Below are positions 19,519 to 26,880 of a stretch of DNA of 31,714 nt, in pieces. The notes below the pieces were generated by a model. That model saw only the letters and a program-made list of their open reading frames with translations, had not been told where the DNA came from and ran no database searches. Within the stretch, counting starts at the first letter, position 1, and each line of letters begins with the position of its first letter. The position numbers and the translations under genes were made by a program. Source of the DNA: Prorocentrum cordatum (taxonomy: Eukaryota > Sar > Dinophyceae > Prorocentrales > Prorocentraceae); NCBI GenBank assembly GCA_963575745.1, contig CAUYUJ010015746.1, forward strand, positions 283,485-315,198, given 5' to 3'.

Positions 19519-19954
19519 CTACGCGCGGTGTCCCTTTCTGCGAAGCCTGGGGTCCTCATCGTCAGAACCATCCCAGCCCCTGCTGGGGCAGGGTGAGGCG
19601 ACACTCTGCCAGCATGCTCTGGCTTGGTGAGGAGGGGCGCCGCGAAGCCCCAGGGAGTGGACGGCACCCATCCCCACGCATCGGAGGGCCAGGTCGGCTG
19701 GCGGGGCCAAGGTTTTCCTGGGGGCTGGGGTGGGGTGGGGATGGCGTTCCCTGTCTAGGTGGAGGTCCCGGTCTCGTTAGATTTTCGAGTCGCACAATTG
19801 AGGTCCTCCAGACTTGCTTGCTTCTTTTTGTCGGGTCTACCGCAAACAGGTATCATGTTTTTATGCCTACGAACATTCTTCGCATTTGTTCGTAGAGTCG
19901 GCGAGAATTCCAATCCGGGGGTACATGAATTCCTCTCGCTTCTCGGGGTGCACG
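19519..19954. other. Intergenic, nothing recognised
   Basis: The stretch has mixed composition and no gene or clear repeat. Confidence 0.4.
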
Positions 19955-21250
19955 TCCGGATTGCGGAGAGTGCGGGGGTTTGGGGCGTTTTGGAAGATGT
20001 TAGTAGTTTTTGTTTGTGGGCATCGACTTCATGAGATGTTGCTGACTTTTGGGAACGCCCCAGGCCGTCTTCGGGCGCGGCAGGGTCGCATGGATCCTTG
20101 GAGAGCCGTCTTGGGGCCTACGCTGTGTCCAGCTGTGCAGCGAAGCGAACGGCCTCAGAGGAAGATTTGCGCTGGACCTCGCCGCGCGCGTCGAGCTAGT
20201 GGAAGCATCTCAGCGTTTGGTCGGCTGACCGCCTGTGCAAGCTCGGTGGGGGAGAGAGAGTATCAATGTCACGCCGCCGCGGGGGCCCAGCCAGCGTGTC
20301 ACTGTCGACCTGCGTCGTCTTTTCGGGGGAGAAGCGAAGGAGCATCACGCCGATGACGCCCTCGAGGGCCCCGCGGCAGCGTGGCATTGATACTCCCCCC
20401 CTCCCGACGAGCGTCGCACATGCGCGGGGGACCATCTTGCGGAGCTGTTTGATGATGCTTTCTGTGCGATGCGCAAAGGCGTTCTCGGGCGCCTCAGTGA
20501 GGTTTCTTGGCTTTTCGGAAGTCTTTTTTGGGGGCCTCGTGGGGCCATGTCGGTCCGTTTTGGGGCTTTTTTGCAGGTTTCGAGCCCGTCTTGCCCTTCT
20601 GGAGGCCGTTTTGGAGGCTTCTCGCGGCCGCTTTGGGGCGTTCTTGGGGTCCTCTTGGGCCGTCTTGTTTGGGGGCCTCTTGAATCGTGTTGGGGGCCGT
20701 CTTTGGACCCTCCGGGGCAGTCTTGGGCCCCTGTAGGGGATCTTTTGGTCTTCTTGGGGCAATTTTGGCCGCTGCTTTGGCCGTCGTGGGTTTTTGAAAG
20801 TCGAAGCAGGCGAGAACGCTAAACTCTTTAAACGATAATGGAAGGTCAAGGTTTTTGGTCTCTGGAGGCGCTGCTGTGGGCGCTCTCTGGGCCTTCTTGG
20901 GCCGTTTTGAGGGCCTCATAATCCCTGGGGGGGCAATCTTGGGCCGCCCTGGGGCCGCCTTGGCCGGGCCCGAGGCCATCCTGGGCCATTTTGCGGCGCT
21001 CTTGGGCCCCCCAGAGGTCCAAATCGCCGATCTCCAATATTTTTTTCAGGTTTTGAAAACCCGAGAAAAGGGGGGTCATTTTGGAAGGGCGCCACACCAG
21101 GGGGGGTTAGTGCGGAAACATAGTAATGTCACACAATGCGCGATGTAGCAATTCTGCAACCATTGGATACATCGGATGCAGTTTATCACGGCATCCGCGG
21201 AGAACGCTGCCGCTCACCACGTGGCCTCCGGGCGTGGATTCAGAATGCTT
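19955..21250. repeat. Long repeat module, copy 1
   Basis: It starts CGGATTGCGGAGAGTGC, continues with TTGGAAGATGTT and GGGCATCGACTTC, then GATCCTTGGAGAGCCGTCTT. A degenerate TTGGGGCCNTCTTGGG array (20500-21010) follows. It ends with a unique part holding CATTGGATAC and GAACGCTGCCG. The same order is found in copy 2, which is broken by the recombinase element (22004-22860, then 26880-27320). Minus-strand frames here give K/P/R-rich low-complexity peptides (PKTAP type), not genes. Confidence 0.75.
20242..20411. mobile_element. Foldback family 4, copy 1, absent from module copy 2
   Basis: Inverted arms carry GAGTATCAATGTCACGCCGC and, at the right, GCGTGGCATTGATACTCCCC. The insertion lies between GCCTGTGCA and GCGTCGCAC, which are nearly adjacent in module copy 2 (22216-22240). 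The middle resembles the copy at 30253-30430. Confidence 0.75.
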
Positions 21251-22003
21251 GCGCCATTCCGCCGACCGCGGACCATACCGGGCCGCGTCAACTTCAGCCG
21301 TTTGGGGTTTTTTGGGGGTCCTCTCTGGGGCCTCCTGGAGGCGTTGCGGCGGCCGCTTGTGGCCTCAGGGGGGGCGTCCTTGGGGCCTCTCGGGGTGCTC
21401 TTTCGCCGTCTGGCCTCCTCAGGAGCTGGTGTTGCGTGGGCTTTTCCCGTGTCAGAAGGGGCGATGAAGGAAATGGGGAGGTTCGTACGGGGAATCGTGT
21501 CTGAACCCCCTCTCGGGCAGTTTGGAGGGCTTCTTGTAACGTGTTGGGGGCCTCTTTGGGCCATGCGGGTGCGCAGTCTCGGGGCCCTCTTGGGCCGCAT
21601 GGGGACTGTCTTGGAGGCTGCTTCGGTTGTCGTGGCCCGCGAGAGTTGAACAATTTGAGAACGCTGAAATCGCAAAACATGGGAACCTGTGTGTTTTGCT
21701 TCTGGAGGCGCTCTCGGGGGTCCCTTGGTTTCACCCGTGACCTCTGGAGTGGCCCCTGCTCCGCGCCGCCTTTCACGCCGTCCTGGCCTTTGTCCAGGCC
21801 TCGTCTTGAATCGGGGACTTCGCGGCGTGCTGCGCCCGCGCTGTCCGCGGAGTCCATGCGCGCCCGCTGCCAGGCCAATGCGCGTAACCGCAACCCCGGA
21901 AAAACACACGAGACAAATATACATGCAATTTGGGCGTTGCCTAGTATGGCCTACTCGTCGGAGCACGCGAAGTAAGGGTGTCGTGCGCCTCCTGTAAGCT
22001 TAG
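21251..22003. repeat. TTGGGGCC degenerate array and flanking DNA
   Basis: 21290-21640 is a further run of TTTGGGGGTCCTC/CTTGGGGCCTC-type units. 21641-22003 is unrecognised. No gene is seen. Confidence 0.6.
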
Positions 22004-22860
22004 TGCGGATTGCGGAGAGTGCAGGCGTTTGGGCGTCTTGGAAGATGTTCGTCGTTTTTTTGTGGGCATCGACTTCCTTAGACTTGGCTGACCCTTGGGA
22101 GCGCCCCAGGGCGTCTTCGGGCGCGGTAGGGTCGCACGGATCCTTGGAGAGCCGTCTTGGTGACCACTTCGCCGGGTGCGTCGAGCTGGTGGCAGCATCT
22201 CAACGCTGGGTCGGAGGACCGCGTGCACAGGCGTCGCACGTGCACGGAGGGCCAGCTTGCGGAGCTGTTTGATGAAGCTTTCCGTGCGATGCGCAAGGGC
22301 GTTTTCGGGCGCTTCAGTGAAGCTCCTTGGGGACCTCTTGGTCTCTGGGGGGTGTTTCCGATGGCTCTGTGGGACCTCGTGGGGCCATGCCGGTCTGTTT
22401 GGGGGCCTTTTTGGCGGGCGTGGAGGCTGTCTGACCTTTCCGGAGGCCGTCTTGGGGCTTCTCGCTGCCGCCTTGGGACATTGTTGGGGTCCTCGTGGGC
22501 CGTCTTGGGAGCGTCCTGGACCGTGTTGGGGGCCGTTTTTGATTAGGGCCTTTTCGGATCCCTTTTTGGGAATTTGTAAGCTTTCTTAGGGCAATTTTGG
22601 CTGCTGCTTTGGCCGACATTGGTGGTTTTGGAGAGTCGAGGCAGGCGAGAACGCTAAAATTCGTCAGCAATCATGGGATACCGATGTTTTTGGTCTTTGG
22701 GGGCGCTGTTGCGGGTGTTCTTGGGGCCCCCTTCGGCCGTCCTCAAGGTTTCATAATTGCTGGAGTGGCCATCGTGGGCCGTCTTGGGGCCAGATTGGCC
22801 GGCCCCAGGGGCATCCCGGGCCATTTCGCGGCCTTGTTGGCCCCCCAGAGGCTTAAATCG
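22004..22860. repeat. Long repeat module, copy 2, left part
   Basis: It matches 19955-21025 in the same order: CGGATTGCGGAGAGTGC, TTGGAAGATGTT, GGATCCTTGGAGAGCCGTCT, TTGCGGAGCTGTTTGATGA, the TTGGGGCC array, then CCCCCCAGAGG and AAATCG at the end. It lacks the family 4 foldback element. It stops at an ATT microsatellite, where the recombinase element begins. Confidence 0.75.
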
Positions 22861-22905
22861 TGATTATTATTATCCTTACTATTCGTATTATCATTATTCT
22901 TAGTC

Positions 22906-22936
<31 letters not shown>

Positions 22937-22988
22937 TATTATTATTATTATTATTATTGTTATTCTTCTTCTTCTTATCATTATTATT
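22861..22988. repeat. (ATT)n microsatellite, left flank of the element
   Basis: Imperfect ATT/TTA repeat runs up to the exact start of A1. Matching ATT repeat resumes directly after B2. Confidence 0.95.
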
Positions 22989-23100
22989 ATTATGTTAGTG
23001 CGTGCACGGGAATGATGAGAAAGGTTTTTCGGGTGTCGTGTCCAGGCTTGGCCCCTCGCGTTGCTCATCGCAACCGCTCGGGCTCAAGCGTCAAAGGCAC
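22989..23100. repeat. Split direct repeat A1
   Basis: The 112-bp repeat begins ATTATGTTAGTGCGTGCACG and ends GGCTCAAGCGTCAAAGGCAC. It is identical base for base to A2. It precedes the first ATG of ORF1 by 14 bp, so it may hold the promoter or 5' leader, though no motif proves this. Confidence 0.97.
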
Positions 23101-23114
23101 GGGTTTCTCGCTCG

Positions 23115-25580
23115 ATGGCCGTCACACCATCCCAGGTAGCATTCTTCGCCTGGATTGCCGTGATAGCCCCCTCGCTCTCGGACTGTCTGGCCGGCTCCGC
23201 TGCTGGGCGCTTCGCGCCGGCAGCCCCAGGCCGCGCGGCGGCCGTCGACTGGTGTGGGGAGCCTCCGCCGTGGGACTGCTCTTGCTTGCACCTGCCCGTC
23301 GTCAGCGGCGCCCGAGCCGCCGGGCCCGCCCTCGCTGGGTGCCTCAGTGCGGCTCGCGCCCGACGGAGCCGCGGCGATCGAGGTCCTCTGGCTGTGGGTG
23401 GGAGGCTTCGCGTTCTCGCCCGGCCTCGCCCTCGCCGGCTGCCTGGGGTTCGCGATCCTCGAGGTGCTCTTCGTGCTGTATTGGGGCCGCCGTGCTGCAC
23501 GGCCCGACTCGACGCAGCCCCGTGTGATCCGCAATGGAGCAAGACTGGCTGTCGGGGACGCAGCTGCTCGTGTCGCTCGTCCTTAATCCTGGTTTCAGGC
23601 ACGAGCGCGTCATCATGCGGTCGTGTCACGAGTGGTCTTGGATCGTGTACACGGGCGGCGGCGACCTGTATGTGGAAAAAGGAGAAGGACTGGGACAAGG
23701 TGTGCCCCATGACGGCGGGTCAGCCGTCGAGGTCTCTGCCGTACTACGTGGCGGAGGTCGTGCCGTTCGCATTGTTCCTGACGGACGACGTACTACGCGG
23801 GCTGATTGCGGAGGCCCGCGTCGAGGTGGCGTCCTTGCGGGAGTCTGAGCCCGATCGCCACGTGCCGGCAGACCCGACCTACTTCTTGTCGGTGGATGGG
23901 CGCCAGCGCCCGCTCCTTCGTCGCCGTCCCCAGGGCAAGCAGGTGAGGCGTGCCGGCAAGGAAGGCAATCCACCTGTCGCCGATGCGGGCGCTGGAGCCG
24001 CCGAGTCACTTGGCGGCGCCGGGGATGCGGGCGACGGCGTGCTGGCCGCCGACGGCGAGCGTCACCGCTGGCTGGTCAGCAAGCCTGGTCTGATCGGGGA
24101 GTTGGGTATCCCTGTGCCGCACGCATGCGTCATGATCAGGCTGGGGGACCGCGGCGTCGCCGACATCAACGGCGAGACGGTGCCAGTGCAGAGCGTTTCT
24201 GAGGCCGACGTGGGCGACTACGCGTCCATGAAGACCTCGGCCTACGAGGTAGCAGTCCGCTACGTCGGCGCCGCGCCCACTCACTTCGGGCGGCGTGACG
24301 GGATCGTGCCGAGCCGCGCGCCTTCTCACGGCGAGGGAGCCAAGCCGACCGCCCCTGCAGATGCCACCGAGCCGAGCGATGTTCGCACTTTGTGGGTGGA
24401 CACCGACGCCATGAACGTCCGGTTCAAGTCTTGGCGTAATGTGGTCATGGAGAGCTACCCCACGGTGTGGACCGACAGCCCCGTGGAGGCGCGGTCTAGC
24501 CTGATGTTTATCCCCAGGCATTCTGATCGGCACGGCGGCATCGTCAGGATGTGGCTTGACCTCTGGTCCCGCTCGAAGAACCTCGGGCTGGGCGAGCGGG
24601 TCATGCACGAGCTCTCCGTCCTCTGCGAGGTCATCTACGTGGGGGGCACCTATTACCAGCTCAACATGCCATCGCTGGTCAGCTTCGAGTTCATAGCGCG
24701 CCGCATCCAGAGTATCGTGGACGTGTACTCGGGTGGCCCCTCTCGGCCGCAGTGGGCCAACGCGTGGCTCTACTCTGGCGTGGGCTCTGCGGTGGACACG
24801 GTCGCGCCCGAGCTGGAGCACTACGTGGCCAAGAGGGCCGAGGACGAGGCCGAGGTCGAGTCCGCGGCCGCCGACGTGGACAGCGATGGCACTACTACGG
24901 CCGACGAGATGGAGAGGAGTCTCGACGGCAGGTCGCCCGCTCCCCTGCTGGTTCGGTGTGCCATCGCGGTGGAGTTCGCGAGGCGGGGCAGGCTTGTCAT
25001 GGGTCTCGCCGTGATGATCGGAGTCAGCTGCTACCTCAGGCCCTCAGAGCTCCTCAACCTTACTTCGAACGACCTGGTGGCCCCGGCATCGCTGGTGTCG
25101 CAGTACTGGAGCCTCCTTTTGCATCCTTCAGAGGGGGAAGAGAGGAGCAAGACCGGCGATGCGGACGACTCGCTGATCATCGACTCGGCCTACATGCTGC
25201 CGTGGGTTCACGACTTCCTCCAGGCCTTGAAGGAGAAGGGCGGCCGGCTGTGGTCCTTCGATTATCTCACTTTCTTGGCGAAGTTCAAGACTGTCGCCAA
25301 GATGCTGGGCATGTCGCACCTTGTACCGTGCCAGATGAGACACTCGTGGCCGTCGATAGATCGCCCTCAGCCAGATCGCAGCCAGGAGGAGAGTCAGAAG
25401 CGCGGAAGGTGGAAGAGCTGGAAGAACCTCGTGCGCTACGAGAAGGGCGCCCGCCTCGGAAGCTTCTGGAACGAGCTCGCTGCCGAGATGCAAGCACACA
25501 TGCGCCTGTGCGAGGACCAGCTCGTCGAGTTCCTCTGGTCGCCCAAGCTTGCTCCAAGGCCACCGCCCGTCCGCGGCTAG
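23115..25580 (+). CDS. ORF1: tyrosine recombinase of the mobile element
   Basis: This predicted DNA-cutting and rejoining enzyme would move the element through a covalent 3'-phosphotyrosine intermediate. Numbering runs from the ATG at 23115, the first ATG in this frame; the upstream open part lies in A1. The ORF has 821 codons. The C-terminal recombinase domain (about 605-795) shows R642 (YLRPSELLNL), K679 (RSKTGDADD), R742 and H743 (CQMRHS), W766 in place of the usual histidine (RGRWKSWKN), and nucleophile Y775 (VRYEKGARL). The usual H of HxxR is C739. The middle region (about 424-540, RTLWVD to YYQLNMPSLVSFEF, then ARRIQSIVD) resembles a conserved region of dinoflagellate transposon proteins that I know only by sight. 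About 23283-23680 is probably read in other frames (see the separate entry). There is no reverse transcriptase between the middle region and the recombinase domain. Confidence 0.85.
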   Translation: MAVTPSQVAFFAWIAVIAPSLSDCLAGSAAGRFAPAAPGRAAAVDWCGEPPPWDCSCLHLPVVSGARAAGPALAGCLSAARARRSRGDRGPLAVGGRLRVLARPRPRRLPGVRDPRGALRAVLGPPCCTARLDAAPCDPQWSKTGCRGRSCSCRSSLILVSGTSASSCGRVTSGLGSCTRAAATCMWKKEKDWDKVCPMTAGQPSRSLPYYVAEVVPFALFLTDDVLRGLIAEARVEVASLRESEPDRHVPADPTYFLSVDGRQRPLLRRRPQGKQVRRAGKEGNPPVADAGAGAAESLGGAGDAGDGVLAADGERHRWLVSKPGLIGELGIPVPHACVMIRLGDRGVADINGETVPVQSVSEADVGDYASMKTSAYEVAVRYVGAAPTHFGRRDGIVPSRAPSHGEGAKPTAPADATEPSDVRTLWVDTDAMNVRFKSWRNVVMESYPTVWTDSPVEARSSLMFIPRHSDRHGGIVRMWLDLWSRSKNLGLGERVMHELSVLCEVIYVGGTYYQLNMPSLVSFEFIARRIQSIVDVYSGGPSRPQWANAWLYSGVGSAVDTVAPELEHYVAKRAEDEAEVESAAADVDSDGTTTADEMERSLDGRSPAPLLVRCAIAVEFARRGRLVMGLAVMIGVSCYLRPSELLNLTSNDLVAPASLVSQYWSLLLHPSEGEERSKTGDADDSLIIDSAYMLPWVHDFLQALKEKGGRLWSFDYLTFLAKFKTVAKMLGMSHLVPCQMRHSWPSIDRPQPDRSQEESQKRGRWKSWKNLVRYEKGARLGSFWNELAAEMQAHMRLCEDQLVEFLWSPKLAPRPPPVRG
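23254..23676 (+). other. N-terminal region of ORF1 spread over other frames (membrane helix, cysteine motif)
   Basis: Coding-like sequence leaves the ORF1 frame near 23280 and continues one base on. There it gives a cysteine pair (ACTCPSS) joined to ORF1's DCSC, then a hydrophobic helix (GGFAFSPGLALAGCLGFAIL, followed by EVLFVLYWGRR), up to a stop at 23586. A third frame from about 23534 gives HEWSWIVYTGGGDLYVE. It returns to the ORF1 frame near 23675, where an A5 run (GTGGAAAAAGG) would join VEKEKDW smoothly if it had one A fewer. There are thus three shifts in the same direction, with a net return to frame. Causes could be sequence error, decay or recoding. Confidence 0.6.
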
Positions 25581-25597
25581 CTAAGGACGGCACCTAC

Positions 25598-26350
25598 ATG
25601 GCCGACCTGTTCTCTGGCTCAGGCAAGGTTGCTCGGGCGGTCACGCGGCTGGGGTTCTCAGCTAAGGCCTGGGACATCATCCACGGGCCCAGCCATGACA
25701 TCACGGACCCAATTGTGCTCCGCCTACTGCTTTCGGACATCCGTGACGGCAAGATTTTCGCCGCCATGATCGCCCCCCCCTGCACCTCGCTGACTATCGC
25801 TCGAGACAGGACCTTTCAGATACGCTCACGCACTCAACCATGGGGGACTGACTTGACTGATGCTACCGATCGGGACCGAGCCTCACTCGAAACTGGTAAC
25901 AAGATAATTCGGGCCGTAATTCGCATTCTCAGGCATCTCAATCGCTACAAAATTCCGTGGATACTTGAAAATCCGTCAACTTCCCGTCTGTGGTTCATCC
26001 CAGAGATATTGGCGCTGTGCAGCCGGGCGCGTGCTGAATGGCGACTTACAGATTTCTGTCAATGGGGTACGCCGTGGCGAAAAAGGACATGGCTGGTTTG
26101 TGGCAATATGTATCCTGAGGACAGTTGCTCACTGGACAGAGTGTGCACTGGAAAAGCAGGTAGGTGCTCTCGCACTCTCCGCCGTTACATCGAGCTGAGT
26201 GGCCGCAATGACCAGAATGTTTTGTGGACCTCAATTGCCCAGCCTTACCCCTCTCGCCTTGCCGCTGCTCTGGCTAAATCTCTCGCTGTTAAGAAGCACG
26301 CTTCCTGCTCGTGCAACTCGGGCGGCCCCGCCCGTACCAAGGCCCAATGA
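25598..26350 (+). CDS. ORF2: compact C5-cytosine-methyltransferase-like protein
   Basis: This 250-residue protein has the motif order of DNA (cytosine-5) methyltransferases. Motif I, the S-adenosylmethionine site, is MADLFSGSGKVARA (residues 1-14), followed by an acidic residue in AWDI. Motif IV is APPCTSL with presumed nucleophile C62. Motif VI is LENPS with E124. Motif VIII is DFCQWGTPWRKRTWLVCG with R161-R163. A motif X-like AQPYPSRLAAALAKSL lies at the end. It is shorter than bacterial C5 enzymes (usually 300 or more residues), with almost no room for a target-recognition domain between motifs VIII and X. The ATG lies 17 nt after the ORF1 stop, in the -1 frame. That frame is also open upstream to 24752, so fusion by frameshifting is possible. 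It is not the N6-adenine (DPPY/NPPY) type often found in DIRS elements. Activity is unproven. Confidence 0.8.
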   Translation: MADLFSGSGKVARAVTRLGFSAKAWDIIHGPSHDITDPIVLRLLLSDIRDGKIFAAMIAPPCTSLTIARDRTFQIRSRTQPWGTDLTDATDRDRASLETGNKIIRAVIRILRHLNRYKIPWILENPSTSRLWFIPEILALCSRARAEWRLTDFCQWGTPWRKRTWLVCGNMYPEDSCSLDRVCTGKAGRCSRTLRRYIELSGRNDQNVLWTSIAQPYPSRLAAALAKSLAVKKHASCSCNSGGPARTKAQ

Positions 26351-26435
26351 GGCTCATGCCATGATTGCTTTCGCTTTTCCCCTCCTCTCTTCCCCTCCTT
26401 CGCCCCCGTGAACCCTTTTCAATTCGGGATGTTTG
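26351..26435. other. 3' untranslated stretch of the element
   Basis: This is a pyrimidine-rich stretch (TTTCCCCTCCTCTCTTCCCC) between the ORF2 stop and B1. No polyadenylation signal can be called. Confidence 0.4.
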
Positions 26436-26544
26436 GAATGCCTTGGACGTGTGATTCTAACGATCTCACGTCGTCCCAGCTGTGTGTTGTAACCCTGTCA
26501 GATAGTAGCAGATCTTCTCCGCTGGAAAAATACGGTCTCATTAT
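26436..26544. repeat. Split direct repeat B1
   Basis: The 109-bp repeat begins GAATGCCTTGGACGTGTGAT and ends TACGGTCTCATTAT. It is identical to B2. Its last five bases, ATTAT, are also the first five of A2. Confidence 0.97.
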
Positions 26545-26651
26545 GTTAGTGCGTGCACGGGAATGATGAGAAAGGTTTTTCGGGTGTCGTGTCCAGGCTT
26601 GGCCCCTCGCGTTGCTCATCGCAACCGCTCGGGCTCAAGCGTCAAAGGCAC
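26540..26651. repeat. Split direct repeat A2
   Basis: This is a 112-bp exact copy of A1. Joined to B1 through ATTAT, it reproduces the junction expected if the element's two outer ends were ligated into a circle. Confidence 0.97.
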
Positions 26652-26702
26652 CCGCCCTTTCGAACAATGTTCTCCCATCCCATTCTCCCATTATACTTTG
26701 CA
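26652..26702. other. 51-bp spacer between A2 and B2
   Basis: The spacer does not match the sequence following A1 or preceding B1, so the A2-spacer-B2 unit is not a simple internal deletion of the large unit. Confidence 0.6.
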
Positions 26703-26811
26703 GAATGCCTTGGACGTGTGATTCTAACGATCTCACGTCGTCCCAGCTGTGTGTTGTAACCCTGTCAGATAGTAGCAGATCTTCTCCGCTGGAAAAATAC
26801 GGTCTCATTAT
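26703..26811. repeat. Split direct repeat B2, right end of the element
   Basis: This is a 109-bp exact copy of B1. It ends CGGTCTCATTAT and runs straight into TTATTATTC host microsatellite. Confidence 0.97.
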
Positions 26812-26880
26812 TATTATTCTTAGTAGTATTATTATTGTCATTTATTTATTTATCGGTATATTGATATAATTATTATATAC
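26812..26880. repeat. ATT-rich right flank of the element
   Basis: TTATTATTC, GTATTATTATTG and TTTATTTATTTAT match the left flank in type, consistent with insertion into an ATT microsatellite. Confidence 0.85.

Larger units (their letters stand above)
22989..26811 (+). mobile_element. Tyrosine recombinase + C5-MTase-like element with split direct repeats
   Basis: The order is A1, ORF1 (recombinase), ORF2 (methyltransferase-like), B1-A2, a 51-bp spacer, then B2. A1 and A2 are identical over 112 bp; B1 and B2 are identical over 109 bp. B1 and A2 overlap in ATTAT, and both outer ends sit in ATT repeat. This terminal design is the hallmark of PAT/Ngaro-type tyrosine-recombinase retrotransposons. 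Those also encode reverse transcriptase and RNase H, which I do not find. Cryptons have a recombinase without reverse transcriptase but are not known to me with this repeat layout. The perfect repeat identity suggests recent activity or recent homogenisation. An alternative is a full element (22989-26544) followed in tandem by a short internally replaced derivative (26540-26811). Confidence 0.85.

Noticed and set aside
20196-21097. Minus-strand proteins rich in PKTAP/RPKK
   Set aside because: They are the reverse reading of the degenerate TTGGGGCCNTCTTGGG array, seen again in the other arrays of this type.
24006-24821. 271-codon minus-strand open frame
   Set aside because: It is the antisense shadow of ORF1, caused by GC-biased third positions.
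24752-25597. Upstream part of the ORF2 open frame as coding
   Set aside because: It overlaps the ORF1 recombinase domain, whose motifs are clear; the shadow frame is R/G-rich without motifs.
25598-26350. N6-adenine methyltransferase (Dam-like) as in DIRS elements
   Set aside because: There is no DPPY/NPPY motif. PPC, ENP and the RKR motif VIII fit the C5 family instead.
22989-26811. LTR retrotransposon
   Set aside because: The repeats are split and overlapping (A1...B1A2...B2) rather than simple long terminal repeats. No integrase, protease or reverse transcriptase is seen.
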